A stretch of DNA of 64,000 nucleotides, taken from assembly GCA_017445755.1 (NCBI GenBank), contig JAFSSE010000017.1, positions 1 through 64,000 of the forward strand, in the 5' to 3' direction. This stretch comes from Bacteroidales bacterium. GTDB taxonomy: Bacteria > Bacteroidota > Bacteroidia > Bacteroidales > UBA932. Below the pieces are notes generated by a model. It had not been told where the DNA came from. It worked only from the letters and a program-made list of their open reading frames with translations, and made no database searches. Both the position numbers and the translations under genes were made by a program. Below, in pieces: positions 32,952-43,014 of the stretch. Numbering within the stretch: position 1 is the stretch's first letter; every line of letters begins with the position of its first letter.

Positions 32952-34754
32952 ATGAAAAAGCATTTATTACTCTCCCTGATCTCCGTGACGCTTCTTTTCG
33001 AAGCATGTACGCTCGACCGTTATCCCCTTACAGGACCTTCTACCGGGACTTTCCCGGCCAGCGAAGAGGAGGCCCTTGCGGGACTGCTCGCCGCATACAA
33101 GAACCTCGCGAACAATGTCCAGCTATACGAGCCGTTCCCGAACCGCTGGATGGACCAGCTCAGCGATATCGGCTGCACCCGTACGGTTCTCAGCCATTGG
33201 CCGGATTATACCCTGTCAACGATTACCTCCAACACCTCCCAGGTCAAGCAGTCCTATGCCAGGATATACAAGACGGTGGGGCGTGTCCACATGGTCCTCG
33301 ACAACCTGGACAACCTGAAAAGCAAGCTCGATGAACAGACCTATAACCAGTTCAAGATAGAGCTCCTCATGCTCAGGGCCTATGTCTATGACCAGGCGGT
33401 CCAGCTCTACGGGGACATCCCCTTCATCGACCATATGCTCTCGCTCGACGACTATGCCTATGCGAGGACCCCGAAGGATGAGGTTATCGCTCGGATTATA
33501 AGTGACATGGACGAAGAACTTATGGAGTCCCTGCCGGTCCGCTGGGCCAAGGATGAGTGGGGCTCCGCACGCCTTGGAAGGGCCGCCGCCTATGCCCTTA
33601 AGGCCAGAATCTGCCTCGAGTGGGGCTTCTTCGAAGATGCAGCCCGCTGCTCTGCCCGCGCCCTTTCGCTTGCGGAAGGAGTCTATGACCTGACGCCCCT
33701 CGACCTTACATATTATCCGACCCATGCCGACGGCGAACCGGATCCGACTCCGCTCTTCGGTTTTGCGGCCGAAAAGGACAGCAAGGAGTGGCTCTGGTCG
33801 ATTCCTTTTGACCGCCTTGCCGCCTCCAATACCCATACGGGGATTTATTCCTTCACCTCCAGGGTCCACAACGGTTCTTCCGGTGCCGGACCTTCCATGG
33901 CCTTCATGGACAGTTTCCAGTGTACGGACGGGCTTTCGATTGTCGAATCACCCCTCTATGACTGGACCCGTCCCTGGGCCAACCGCGATCCCCGGCTGGA
34001 CCTCTATACCGTCCGTCCCGGGAGCCGCCTGATGGGTATCCAGTTTACGACGGATCCCGCCGTAAAAACTGTCCTGGACTATCATACAGGGGAGTATGTC
34101 AACAATGTCGATGTTACCGGAAACAAGTCCGAGTACGGCCCGAACGGCATCCAGGGCATCTGCGGCTTCCTCTGGCGCAAGTACTGTGATCCGTCCTACT
34201 ATGGAACCATTACCGGGACCAGCTACGAGGATGACCTCGATGTTCCGGTAATCCGTCTCGCGGAAGTGCTCCTGGTTGACGCCGAGGCCAATATAGAGTG
34301 GGCTGGAGGTGACCTTTCGAGGGCAGCCGCCCAGATAAACCGTGTCCGCCGCAGGGCCGGAATGCCGGATGTTACCGCTACTACCCGTGAAGGACTCCGG
34401 ACCGCCCTCCGCTATGAGCGCAAGATAGAACTCTGCGCCGAGGGCTTCCGCTGGTTCGATATCCGCCGCTGGAAGGAGGATGACGGGGTCACGCCTCTGG
34501 CTCTCAAGGCCATAAACGGTCCCCAGTACGCCCCCGCCTTCGGACAGATTACCTGCAATGCCAAACCGACAATCGACAAGAACTGGATTGTCACCTACGA
34601 CGGAGTCACGACCTTCGGAGGCGGCGCCTTCAACGGACGAATCCATACGACCCGGAAGTTCAACGTCGGAAAGGACGAGCTCTGGCCCTTCCCGTATGAC
34701 GAAATGACGACGAATCCGCTGATCGGACTCGAGAACAATAACCCTGGATATTGA
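32952..34754 (+). CDS. SusD/RagB-type surface glycan-binding lipoprotein
   Basis: 600 residues. Lipoprotein signal (LLFEACTLDRYPL; lipid Cys19), then helical TPR-like repeats (EEEALAGLLAAYKNLAN, DQAVQLYGDIPFIDH) and the C-terminal FRWFDIRRWK typical of SusD. It lies 15 bp after SusC and works as its lid and substrate-binding partner at the cell surface. Confidence 0.9.
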   Translation: MKKHLLLSLISVTLLFEACTLDRYPLTGPSTGTFPASEEEALAGLLAAYKNLANNVQLYEPFPNRWMDQLSDIGCTRTVLSHWPDYTLSTITSNTSQVKQSYARIYKTVGRVHMVLDNLDNLKSKLDEQTYNQFKIELLMLRAYVYDQAVQLYGDIPFIDHMLSLDDYAYARTPKDEVIARIISDMDEELMESLPVRWAKDEWGSARLGRAAAYALKARICLEWGFFEDAARCSARALSLAEGVYDLTPLDLTYYPTHADGEPDPTPLFGFAAEKDSKEWLWSIPFDRLAASNTHTGIYSFTSRVHNGSSGAGPSMAFMDSFQCTDGLSIVESPLYDWTRPWANRDPRLDLYTVRPGSRLMGIQFTTDPAVKTVLDYHTGEYVNNVDVTGNKSEYGPNGIQGICGFLWRKYCDPSYYGTITGTSYEDDLDVPVIRLAEVLLVDAEANIEWAGGDLSRAAAQINRVRRRAGMPDVTATTREGLRTALRYERKIELCAEGFRWFDIRRWKEDDGVTPLALKAINGPQYAPAFGQITCNAKPTIDKNWIVTYDGVTTFGGGAFNGRIHTTRKFNVGKDELWPFPYDEMTTNPLIGLENNNPGY

Positions 34755-34758
34755 TGCT

Positions 34759-36396
34759 ATGAAAAAGATACTGAAATATTTAGCAGGTACAGTCCTCCTG
34801 CTGTCATGGTTCTCCTGCAAGCCCGCGGAGGAAACAGACGGCGTAAACGTGGATACCCGTTTTTCAAGGACGGGGAACATTACCCTTATCGCTTCCATCG
34901 AGAATGCCTCCGTTAAGAGCACGATAACAGGCCGCGGAGAAACCCGCTGGCTCTCGGATGACAAGATTCTCGTCCTTCTAACTGACGGGACTACGGAGGA
35001 AATGTTCGTCGACGGGACCGGAGGAACGCGCCGGGCGATTTTCAAGGGAACCGTCCCGGAAGGGAAGACCCTCGGGAACCATGCCTTCTATCCCAAGTCG
35101 GCAATCAGCTCTGCTTCAGAGAGTTCCATACAGTTTACCCTCCCTTCGGAGATGGGACTTTCCCAGGCGTCGGACTGCTCCGTTGCAGTCGCTCCCATTG
35201 AGGAAAGCGTCTATGTCGAATTCCGTCAGATACTTTCCTATGCCCTTCTCGAATTCAGCAATGTCTCGTCCGATACACGGAAGATTGTCCTCAGTTCTGA
35301 CCGGAACCTTTCCGGCAGTTTTACCGCCTCCATTCCCTCCGTCCTTACGGAAGGGGCCGCCGCCGTTTCCGGGAATAACACCCTTACAATCCTTACCGGA
35401 GAGAATCCTGAGCCGACATTTACGGTTACCGTTCCGCTTCCGGTAGGGACGTACAATCTCCTGACGGCGAAGGCCTATGACGCCTCCGGGAAGAACACCG
35501 CCAGCATCGACCTGATCAATTCCCTCTCTGAATTCGATCGCGGGGCGATGAGGAGTATCAGTGTGGTGATGCCCGATGCGCCGAAGAAGGAGCCCAAGGA
35601 GGGTGCCGCCCTCGTTGCGGATATCTACTGGGCGCTCGGGAACCTGGAACATGTTGTCGGTTCCACCGGCGACGGTTTCCAGACCGACTGGCTTCTCGGA
35701 CCCGCCCAGTGGCACTATTCCAATTGCGAGAATGCCGAAAGTACGGCCAAGGCCGTGGTTTACAAGCCGACGGATTATTCTAACTGCAGCCACTTCAATT
35801 ACGGCGGTATCGAATATCCCTTCGACGCTGTCGTGGAACATGGCGCCGCGCCCGCTGTCGGGACGCAGATTGCAGGGAAGATGTTTACCGACCGCAGCTG
35901 TACGGTTGAAACAACCGATTTCTCTGCCGCTAAGTACGGGGACATCGCCTTCTGGGCCTCCAAGGGCAAATACCGCATGCCTACCGCCGAAGAGGTTATC
36001 GCCCTTCTGGCAAACGCTTCGCGCCAGTATGGATTATATACGCCGTCCCCCGGTCATGTAATCCCCGGCATCCTCTTCTTCGACCCGGTCGGCGACGCTC
36101 CGGTATTCAGCGACGTTGAGGCCGCTTTGACGGACGAAGACCTCGCAAAGGGAGTATTCTTCCCCTATGCGGGCCGTCGCTACAATACCCAGCCCTTCCA
36201 GGTGAATGTCCAGGGAACCCAGGGGCCCTACCGTACCGGCGACTGCGAGACCGCTGATGGTGCCAACGAGGGGGTTACCTACGGAGGCATCCTGGCCCTT
36301 CTGAATGCCGCTCCGAGGGCATATCCATATTTCAACAAAGCAATTGACGCCCAGGCCGGACTCTCCATCCGCCCGGTTCTGGTTGACCAGCAGTAA
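34759..36396 (+). CDS. Fimbrillin-like surface lipoprotein with lectin-like C-terminus
   Basis: 545 residues. Lipobox SWFSC (Cys20). The N-terminal half follows the fimbrillin/Mfa-like pattern (STITGRGETRWLSDDKILVL, then HAFYPKSA and LPSEMG). The C-terminal half (KYRMPTAEEVIALL, then FFPYAGRR and LSIRPV) is related to the FISUMP/C-lectin type, as in the phage ACP fusion at 6.9-7.6 kb. Probably a surface glycan-binding or adhesive protein of this locus. Confidence 0.65.
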   Translation: MKKILKYLAGTVLLLSWFSCKPAEETDGVNVDTRFSRTGNITLIASIENASVKSTITGRGETRWLSDDKILVLLTDGTTEEMFVDGTGGTRRAIFKGTVPEGKTLGNHAFYPKSAISSASESSIQFTLPSEMGLSQASDCSVAVAPIEESVYVEFRQILSYALLEFSNVSSDTRKIVLSSDRNLSGSFTASIPSVLTEGAAAVSGNNTLTILTGENPEPTFTVTVPLPVGTYNLLTAKAYDASGKNTASIDLINSLSEFDRGAMRSISVVMPDAPKKEPKEGAALVADIYWALGNLEHVVGSTGDGFQTDWLLGPAQWHYSNCENAESTAKAVVYKPTDYSNCSHFNYGGIEYPFDAVVEHGAAPAVGTQIAGKMFTDRSCTVETTDFSAAKYGDIAFWASKGKYRMPTAEEVIALLANASRQYGLYTPSPGHVIPGILFFDPVGDAPVFSDVEAALTDEDLAKGVFFPYAGRRYNTQPFQVNVQGTQGPYRTGDCETADGANEGVTYGGILALLNAAPRAYPYFNKAIDAQAGLSIRPVLVDQQ

Positions 36397-36399
36397 GTA

Positions 36400-37668
36400 A
36401 TGAGACGAACCGTAATTTTTATTGCAGCCGCCCTTGGGCTGATTTCATGCAAGGGACAGGGAAACGAGAGCAACAAGATGCCCTGGGAAGACGACCTTAA
36501 GGAAAAAGAGACGACTGTCAAATATGAGGTCGGAGCGGCCCTCCCTGGCTGGGAGGAGGGGTATCTGGATATTCATGCAATCAATTCCGGCCGGGGAGAA
36601 TGTATCTTCTACATTCTTCCCGACGGGACCACGATGCTCGTCGATGCCGGGGAAGTAACGGCTGTGGCGGAGAACATCCAGCGGAAACCCACCGAGGCCT
36701 TCCGCCCGTATGTTACTTATTCCCGTTATATCAAGCATTTCCTGCCGGAAGGTAAGACCAAGCTGGACTACATGTACCTGACCCATTTCCATATCGACCA
36801 CATGGGGGAGGACAGTGCCAATAATGCGGTGAATGCAAACGGCTACAAGACTGTCGGCGTCAGCGGCGTATGGGAGGAAGTCGGATTCACGACCCTTCTG
36901 GACCGGGGATATCCGAACTATGGGGAGGATACTTCCATCCTTCCCCCGGAATCGTCGGCGACGAATAATTATATCGCCTTCGTTAAATATGCAACCTCGA
37001 AAGGCGGACTCAAGGCGGAGCGGATCAAGGTCGGTTCCGACACCCAGGTCCGGCTCCTCTCGAAGCCGTCAGACTATGACTGCAAGATACTCAATATAGT
37101 CGGAAACGGGGAGTTCGTCACCCGGAACGATGCCGGTTCAATGACGGTTGACAAGGTTGCGATTACCGCGGAGAACCCCGCTTCCTGCGGCTTCCATCTC
37201 CGTTACGGGAAGTTCGATTACATCGCCTGCGGTGACCTTACCTCGACACCCCAGAACAAGATGGCCGCCTACTACAAGGATTTCATCGGAGTCCTCGAGG
37301 GCTTCAAGGGCAACCACCATCTCAGCGCCAATTCCTGGGGCTCCCAGATGCAGAAAAACGCCTTCTCGCCGAGGGTCCTTGTGAATGAGTCCTTTACCAA
37401 TTATCAGCCGGACAAGGACCTGATGACAAGTATCAATACGGGAGTTTTTGCGAACAATACATACACCTGGACCAAGGATATCTTCCTGACGAATCTCCAC
37501 ACCGACCTTTCCACGGCTTATCCGGACGTTTATCGGAACTGCCATGCCAATGGCCACGTCGTTATCCGCGTGTCCCCAGGCGGCGGAAACTTCTATGTAT
37601 ATCTCCTGGACGACTCGGACTTCGAATATAAGATTAAGTCCATCCACGGGCCGTTTACTTCGAAATAA
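36400..37668 (+). CDS. MBL-fold lipoprotein hydrolase
   Basis: 422 residues. Lipobox GLISC (Cys17), and a ComEC-like metallo-beta-lactamase domain: HAINSGRGECIFYIL, VDAGE, THFHIDHMG (His129, His131, Asp133, His134), and later HLRYGKFDYIACGD. Exported to the periplasm or surface. Substrate unknown; a phosphoester or other ester is likely. It overlaps no gene and is the last member of the sulfatase/SusCD locus. Confidence 0.75.
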   Translation: MRRTVIFIAAALGLISCKGQGNESNKMPWEDDLKEKETTVKYEVGAALPGWEEGYLDIHAINSGRGECIFYILPDGTTMLVDAGEVTAVAENIQRKPTEAFRPYVTYSRYIKHFLPEGKTKLDYMYLTHFHIDHMGEDSANNAVNANGYKTVGVSGVWEEVGFTTLLDRGYPNYGEDTSILPPESSATNNYIAFVKYATSKGGLKAERIKVGSDTQVRLLSKPSDYDCKILNIVGNGEFVTRNDAGSMTVDKVAITAENPASCGFHLRYGKFDYIACGDLTSTPQNKMAAYYKDFIGVLEGFKGNHHLSANSWGSQMQKNAFSPRVLVNESFTNYQPDKDLMTSINTGVFANNTYTWTKDIFLTNLHTDLSTAYPDVYRNCHANGHVVIRVSPGGGNFYVYLLDDSDFEYKIKSIHGPFTSK

Positions 37669-37687
37669 TCCCTAAAAGAATAATATT

Positions 37688-38587
37688 ATGGCAACACTAA
37701 ATCTTTCCTATGAAGATCTCGCTTCTGTAATCTGTCTGGCCTGCCATCTGGCCAATGCCGACGGAGATGTTTCCGAAGTCGAGATGGAGGCCATCGTCAA
37801 GGCCATTATCGACCAGTACAATTTTGAGGGCAAGGCCGACCTCCTTAACGAATACATCAATGACGGAACCAAAATGGATCCCCAGGAGGCCCTGCGCCGC
37901 ATTGCTGCCTTCGGCCCCGTGGAAAAACAGTGGACCTCCAATTTCTTTGTGAAGACCATCGTCTCCGACGGAAACCTGACGGAGAACGAGAAGAGTCTTT
38001 ACTGGGATATCATGGATAAATGCGGTCTTCCGGATCACAACCTGGAATCCGACAACACGGCTGCCGCCCCGGAAGACGACCGGCAGCTCAAGTTCCAGAC
38101 CTGCGTAGTTGTGGAATATACACGGGTACAGGGCGACATCCTGGACGGCACTGTCAAGTTCCCCCAGTTCGAGCGCAAAGGCGCGGCCGCAATGCGCAGT
38201 GACCTGTTCGGCTGGTTCGGCCTGGATTCCCTCCAGTTCGAACGCGTCTCTGACGTCCTGGATTCCATGAACGAACACCTCGGGATGAAGGCCGGCTGGA
38301 AACTAATCATGGTCTATGGAAAAGCCGAGCAGTGGGCCTCTCCCAAAATCAATCAGGTTGGCACGTATGTGGCCGGGGAAGACGTCTATGGCCCCGTGTT
38401 CTTCCTGCTGGAAAATGACAGGAAAGAGCTGATGGGATTCAACTACAAGAGCTTTATCAAAACCCTCCTCGAGATGTTCAACGGCATGGGGGACAGCATC
38501 ATGGTTAGCGGCGAACACAATCCGGAACTTTCCCGCCGTTACCTCATTACTGCCCTTACCAAGCTGAACTCCCTGGAAACTATATAG
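37688..38587 (+). CDS. TerB-like domain protein
   Basis: 299 residues. Residues 1-115 are all-helical with a DLASVICLACHLANADGDVS...E segment, the acidic metal-coordinating pattern of TerB, and a second DGNLTENEK. The C-terminal 180 residues are alpha/beta and unassigned. Cytoplasmic. TerB proteins are tied to metal and stress responses; no ter neighbours exist here. Confidence 0.6.
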   Translation: MATLNLSYEDLASVICLACHLANADGDVSEVEMEAIVKAIIDQYNFEGKADLLNEYINDGTKMDPQEALRRIAAFGPVEKQWTSNFFVKTIVSDGNLTENEKSLYWDIMDKCGLPDHNLESDNTAAAPEDDRQLKFQTCVVVEYTRVQGDILDGTVKFPQFERKGAAAMRSDLFGWFGLDSLQFERVSDVLDSMNEHLGMKAGWKLIMVYGKAEQWASPKINQVGTYVAGEDVYGPVFFLLENDRKELMGFNYKSFIKTLLEMFNGMGDSIMVSGEHNPELSRRYLITALTKLNSLETI

Positions 38588-38933
38588 TTCCTCCGCCAGC
38601 AGGCGGTAGTCGCCCCCCGGAAGGTTCCGTTCGCTTCGCTCACTTCATCCCTCCCAACGTCTGCCGCGTCCGTTACACTGCACAAGGTCGAAAAACAGGT
38701 GGGGGACCTTGTGCACAAAATCCTTGCTGGAGGGCATTAGAGGGCACATTCGCTGCGCAAGGTCCCCGAGGTAAAATTCGACCTTGCGCACGTGGAGGGG
38801 CCGAAGTGAGCGCAGCGAACGAAGTTCCGCCAGTGGCTGGACTCCCTTCCGGACGACAATCCCATAAAAAAAGAGGGTGACCTAAAGTCAGAAGACTTAT
38901 TGGCCATCCTCCTGTTTTTTGGATAAGGTCAGA
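38588..38933. repeat. Structured intergenic repeat region
   Basis: Two 11-bp-stem hairpins: TGCACAAGGTC (38679-38689) with 38705-38715, and TGCGCAAGGTC (38754-38764) with 38780-38790. They differ by a compensated A-T to G-C pair. Both lie inside an 18-bp inverted repeat with one mismatch (38629-38646 and 38803-38820; core TTCGCTtCGCTCACTTC). No gene. It separates the TerB-like gene from the convergent BACON lipoprotein gene. Confidence 0.6.
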
Positions 38934-40115
38934 TTAATTTGCGGCGGGAAGGATGCAAATCATCGTGTTCTTGTTGATAGGGGCGCAGCCGCCGTTGTCA
39001 CGCTCTCCGACGAGCATGACGACCGGGTTCGCCGCCTTGGTGAGGACGGAGCTGCCGGTGTAGTCTCCGATGTACTCTGCCGGTCCCATTCCGTCCTCGG
39101 CATAGAGGGTTGTCACGCAGGTAATCCTCAGCTGGGGATCCTTTGTGGCGGAGGTAAGGGTGTAGTTGACATCGCAAAGGGCGGTAGTCGCGTTCGGATC
39201 CTCGGCGGTCTTCGCGGCGCCGTTCTTGAAGGTCAGCTCCATGTTGTATTCAACCTCGACCTCGCCGACGATAACCTTCTTGGTTTCCATTGCAGGGACC
39301 CATTTGTCTCCGTCCTTGATTTCAGCCAGCCAGTGCTTCGGGGTGATGGCCGTGTTGGCCCTCAGGGCAGCGAAGAAGTGGAGGGTGGAACCGGCGGCAA
39401 CGGCCTCGTCGGTCTCGGCGGTAATAAGCCAGTAGTCTTCTTTCCAGGGTCCGAACTGGCAGAGGGCGGCGGTACCGACAACTCTCTTGCAGCGGCCTCC
39501 AGGGTTGATTTCGCTCTTGTCAATGCCATTGTAGTATTCGATACGGCCCTTTCCTGCGACGTTCGGCTCTACATACAATCCGCCGTTTCCGGGTTTCATG
39601 GAGTCGGGGTTCGTGCTCTTGTCGGCCAGTTTTGCGAGCTCGGAGAAGTTCTTGGTCAGGGCCTCTTCGGAGTCGGAATTGGGGCCGAAGTGCCATCTGG
39701 CGAGGAAGGTGGTGTCTGCCGGAGCGGGGGTCGGGGTAGGATCCACTTTTTCAGCAGCTGCCTGGGTGAAGGAAACTGCGAAGGATTTTGTGGAAACCGC
39801 TTCGGTGGTTGCGACGGTAATCGTTGCGGTTACAGCAGTTTCGGCCTCATTGGCTGCGAAGGAGAGGGAGATTGTGCCGGCGCCATTGCCGCTGGCGGGG
39901 CTGACTGCGACAGCGTTGTTGTTGCTGGCTGCGGTCCAGGCGACATTACCCTTTACGGAAATGCTTGCAGTAGTGGCGTCTGCCGCTACGGAAACGCTTG
40001 TCGGTTCAACGGCGAAAGTCTTGGCTTCAGTCTTGTCGCCTTCATTGGGTTCATCCCCGTTACATGCGGCAAAAGCCATCAGTGCAATGGGAAGAAGATA
40101 CAGATACTTTTTCAT
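38934..40115 (-). CDS. BACON-domain lipoprotein
   Basis: 393 residues from ATG at 40115 (MKKYLYLLPIALMAFAAC). Lipobox with Cys18, a BACON-like beta domain (FAVEPTSVSVAADATTASIS and onward, ending TKSFAVSFTQAA), a proline-threonine linker (VDPTPTPAPADTTF), and a C-terminal beta-rich domain of about 250 residues. Likely a surface-exposed carbohydrate- or protein-binding lipoprotein. Alone, with its own consensus promoter at 40159-40189. Confidence 0.75.
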   Translation of the reverse strand: MKKYLYLLPIALMAFAACNGDEPNEGDKTEAKTFAVEPTSVSVAADATTASISVKGNVAWTAASNNNAVAVSPASGNGAGTISLSFAANEAETAVTATITVATTEAVSTKSFAVSFTQAAAEKVDPTPTPAPADTTFLARWHFGPNSDSEEALTKNFSELAKLADKSTNPDSMKPGNGGLYVEPNVAGKGRIEYYNGIDKSEINPGGRCKRVVGTAALCQFGPWKEDYWLITAETDEAVAAGSTLHFFAALRANTAITPKHWLAEIKDGDKWVPAMETKKVIVGEVEVEYNMELTFKNGAAKTAEDPNATTALCDVNYTLTSATKDPQLRITCVTTLYAEDGMGPAEYIGDYTGSSVLTKAANPVVMLVGERDNGGCAPINKNTMICILPAAN

Positions 40116-40158
40116 ATCAATTGATTTAAAAACATTGGTTTCGTGGTTATTATCTTTG

Positions 40159-40189
40159 CAAAGGTATGCTTTTTTTTGTTTAATGCAAA
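40159..40189 (-). promoter_or_regulatory. Bacteroidota consensus promoter
   Basis: On the minus strand TTTG (40189-40186), a 19-bp spacer, and TACCTTTG (40166-40159). Drives the BACON lipoprotein gene, with a leader of about 35-40 nt. Confidence 0.8.
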
Positions 40190-40227
40190 ATACCCGTCCA
40201 TTTTCTTCCCCTTTGGGGAAGCTCATC

Positions 40228-40258
40228 TTTTTAATCTCGGATAAAATGTGTAAATTTG
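40228..40258 (+). promoter_or_regulatory. Promoter of the polysaccharide export operon
   Basis: TAAATTTG at 40251-40258 with TTTT at 40228-40231 (19-bp spacer), a one-base departure from TTTG. About 60 nt upstream of ATG 40325. Confidence 0.55.
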
Positions 40259-40324
40259 CAGCGATTATGCGCTGGAAGTAACTTTAGCTGCGCAAAACGA
40301 AAAGGATAAATATAATTAACCGAT

Positions 40325-43009
40325 ATGAAGAAAAGACTTCTGATGATTCTTTTGGCCCTGCTTCCGCTGGCCATGAATGCACAGTCTCCCGCAATGATGG
40401 CACTGGCCCAGAGTGAGCTCCAGAAAAGAGGGCTGACCGAAGGTGAAGTCAGGGCACGCCTGGTGCAGAGAGGCATTGATATCGATGCAATCTCCCCGTC
40501 CAACTATGCCTCCTATCAGGGCCAGGTAATCGCCATCCTCGATGAGCTCCAGGCCGAAAAGTCCTCCGCTGCCGCTTCGGCGAGTACCGCTGCGGCCCAG
40601 TCGGCTTCCGCCCAGGCAGCCGGCCCTTCAACCCTGGAAGAGGTTCCGGTAACGACGTCAAGCGAGGCCGCCGCGGAACGTGAGGCCCAGGTTGTCCAGG
40701 CGACCGTAGCCCAGGCAGAGGAAGGCGGTTCCGGGATTTATGGCCATTCCCTCTTCTCCCGCCAGGCCCTTGAGGTATTCCGTACGACCAACGGCGCCGA
40801 AGCCCCGGATACCTATGTGCTCGACGAAGGAGATGAAGTCCATATTTCGATTTTCGGTGCATCGCAGACTGAGATCCACCAGAGGATCGGGTCCGACGGA
40901 TCCATCCAGCCGGTCGGGGCCAATAAGATTTTCCTCAAGGGCATGACCCTCGCCCAGGCCCGTTCGGCCATCATCAACAACATGGCCGCCCATTATTCCT
41001 TCCGCCGGGACCAGATTGCGGTGACAATCACGACGGCGAGAACCATCTCGGTCAACATCTACGGCGAAGTCGGTACGGCCGGCGGCTTTACCCTCTCCGC
41101 CCTCAACACCGCCTTCAACGCCCTTGCGGCGGCAGGCGGCCCGACAGAACTCGGTTCGGTCCGTAATATCCAGCATACCCGCGGAAACAAGACTACGACC
41201 CTCGACCTTTATGCCTTCATGAACAAGGCCGGGGACAAGACGGGTTATGACCTCAGGAACAACGATATCCTCTATGTCCCGACCGCCCAGAAGATCGTCC
41301 GTATCGACGGTGCCGTGAAGCGCCCGATGCGTTACGAAATGATCGAAGGGGAGACCCTCCTCGACCTGATTAATTATGCAGGCGGCCTCAGGGACGACGC
41401 CTATCCCACCTTCGTCCAGATTGAGCGCCATGAAAACGGGGAAATCAAGTATCTCGAATACGACCTTTCCAAGATAATGTCCGGAAGCCGGAAGGCAGCC
41501 CTTTCCGGAGGTGACGTCGTCCGCATCAAGACAGTTGCAAAGCCGATGGAAAACTATGTTTCCATCCAGGGGGATGTCTATTACGGAGGTAATTTCGACA
41601 TCGATGAAAACAGCAGTCTGAAGGGGCTGATTGAGAAGGCGGAACCCCGCTATACCGCCCGTAAGGACTATGTCTTTGTCGAAAGGACCAATCCGGACGA
41701 GACCGTAGAGATTCTGACGGTACCCTACCCCGGGGAGAACGGGAATCCGGATTTCAAGCTCCAGGCAAGGGATGTTGTCCGCGTGCTCGAGCTTGCCCAG
41801 TTCCGTGACGTAGAGTCCATCTCGGTCTCCGGCCAGGTCCGCCGTCCCTTCTCAAGGGAGTTTGGACTTACTACCAGGATGACTGTAAATCAGGCGATTG
41901 AGTATGCTGGTGGACTTAAGGAGAACGTTTTCCCTGTCGCCTACATTGTCCGCAGGGACCTGAAGAACCCTACGCGCCGGGAGTATATCCGCCTCGAACT
42001 TGACAAGGACGGCGAGATGGTCCTGCAGCCGGGAGATGAACTGAACGTCTATGACAACTCGACCTATTCCAACATCGGGGAAATCCGGATCAGCGGAGCG
42101 GTGAAACGTCCGTTCGGAACCCCGTATGACGGGACCATCACCCTCCACGACCTTATTACCATGGCGGGCGGGTTCTCTGTCGGGGCGGCATATGACCGCG
42201 TTGAGGTTTTCCGCACCAATATTTCCCGGACCGACGAGAAGCGCCTTGAGCTGGTCACCATTGCAGTGGATTCGACCTACAACGTTACCAGCGGCGATTT
42301 CCAGATTCAGCCGTACGATCATGTTGTGGTCCGTATGACTCCGAACTTTACGACGGGACGTACCGTGGAGCTTAACGGCCGTGTCCGTTATCCCGGCGCC
42401 TATGTCATCGATGACAACAAGACGACCCTCGCCGAGGTTATCGAAAGGGCGGGAGGCCTTATGGATGACGCCGATCCGTATGCTTCAGTGTTCCGTACAT
42501 TCAACGGCCGCGGGAATATCGCCGTAAACCTCAGCAAGGCGACCTCCGGAAAATACGGTCTGAACTACAATCCGATCCTGATGGACGGCGATGTAATCAA
42601 TATTACCCGCCAGGAGAACATCGTCGTGATCCGTGGGGTCGGAACCCGTATGAACCAGTATTCTCCGCCCGGATATGATTCGAGCGTCCTTACAATTACC
42701 TATCAGGGCAAGCATGGCGCCGACTGGTATATCCGCAAGTACGCCGGAGGATTCCAGAAGGCGACCGACCGGAACAGCGTGACCGTCACGATGCCTAACA
42801 ACCAGATGCTCGGGACCCAGAAGGTCCTCGGTATCAGGGACTATCCGACTGTAGAGCCGGGAGGTACCATTACCATGCAAATCGACCCGAGGAAGCAGGA
42901 AAAACTTGAGAAGCCGAAGGAAAAGGTAGACTGGGATGCTACTCTCGCGAAGTGCCTGACCACCCTGACTTCCGCAGTATCCATGATTGCCATTATCACG
43001 AGACTGTAA
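40325..43009 (+). CDS. SLBB-domain polysaccharide export protein
   Basis: 894 residues. Signal peptide (LLPLAMNAQ) without a lipobox Cys. Ala/Ser/Gln-rich linker (about 75-130), a Poly_export domain (YVLDEGDEVHISIFGAS and onward, 160-245), then five or six SLBB repeats (such as VSGQVRRPFSREFGLTTRM and ISGAVKRPFGTPYDGTI). The C-terminus is hydrophobic (SAVSMIAIITRL). It is an outer-membrane export channel of the Wza/capsule type, larger than Wza. Followed by a Wzz-type gene 6 bp downstream. Confidence 0.85.
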   Translation: MKKRLLMILLALLPLAMNAQSPAMMALAQSELQKRGLTEGEVRARLVQRGIDIDAISPSNYASYQGQVIAILDELQAEKSSAAASASTAAAQSASAQAAGPSTLEEVPVTTSSEAAAEREAQVVQATVAQAEEGGSGIYGHSLFSRQALEVFRTTNGAEAPDTYVLDEGDEVHISIFGASQTEIHQRIGSDGSIQPVGANKIFLKGMTLAQARSAIINNMAAHYSFRRDQIAVTITTARTISVNIYGEVGTAGGFTLSALNTAFNALAAAGGPTELGSVRNIQHTRGNKTTTLDLYAFMNKAGDKTGYDLRNNDILYVPTAQKIVRIDGAVKRPMRYEMIEGETLLDLINYAGGLRDDAYPTFVQIERHENGEIKYLEYDLSKIMSGSRKAALSGGDVVRIKTVAKPMENYVSIQGDVYYGGNFDIDENSSLKGLIEKAEPRYTARKDYVFVERTNPDETVEILTVPYPGENGNPDFKLQARDVVRVLELAQFRDVESISVSGQVRRPFSREFGLTTRMTVNQAIEYAGGLKENVFPVAYIVRRDLKNPTRREYIRLELDKDGEMVLQPGDELNVYDNSTYSNIGEIRISGAVKRPFGTPYDGTITLHDLITMAGGFSVGAAYDRVEVFRTNISRTDEKRLELVTIAVDSTYNVTSGDFQIQPYDHVVVRMTPNFTTGRTVELNGRVRYPGAYVIDDNKTTLAEVIERAGGLMDDADPYASVFRTFNGRGNIAVNLSKATSGKYGLNYNPILMDGDVINITRQENIVVIRGVGTRMNQYSPPGYDSSVLTITYQGKHGADWYIRKYAGGFQKATDRNSVTVTMPNNQMLGTQKVLGIRDYPTVEPGGTITMQIDPRKQEKLEKPKEKVDWDATLAKCLTTLTSAVSMIAIITRL

Positions 43010-43014
43010 GAGCC

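Noticed and set aside
33948-35045. A 365-codon minus-strand frame across the SusD and fimbrillin-like genes.
   Set aside because: It spans two clear genes and has no recognisable domain.
38919-40124. A 401-codon open frame on the plus strand opposite the BACON lipoprotein.
   Set aside because: No motif; Gly/Cys-rich shadow composition. The minus strand has a signal peptide, a lipobox and a promoter.
40151-40158. A plus-strand TATCTTTG as promoter of the export operon.
   Set aside because: No -33 TTTG at the correct spacing; it comes from the palindromic overlap with the minus-strand box.
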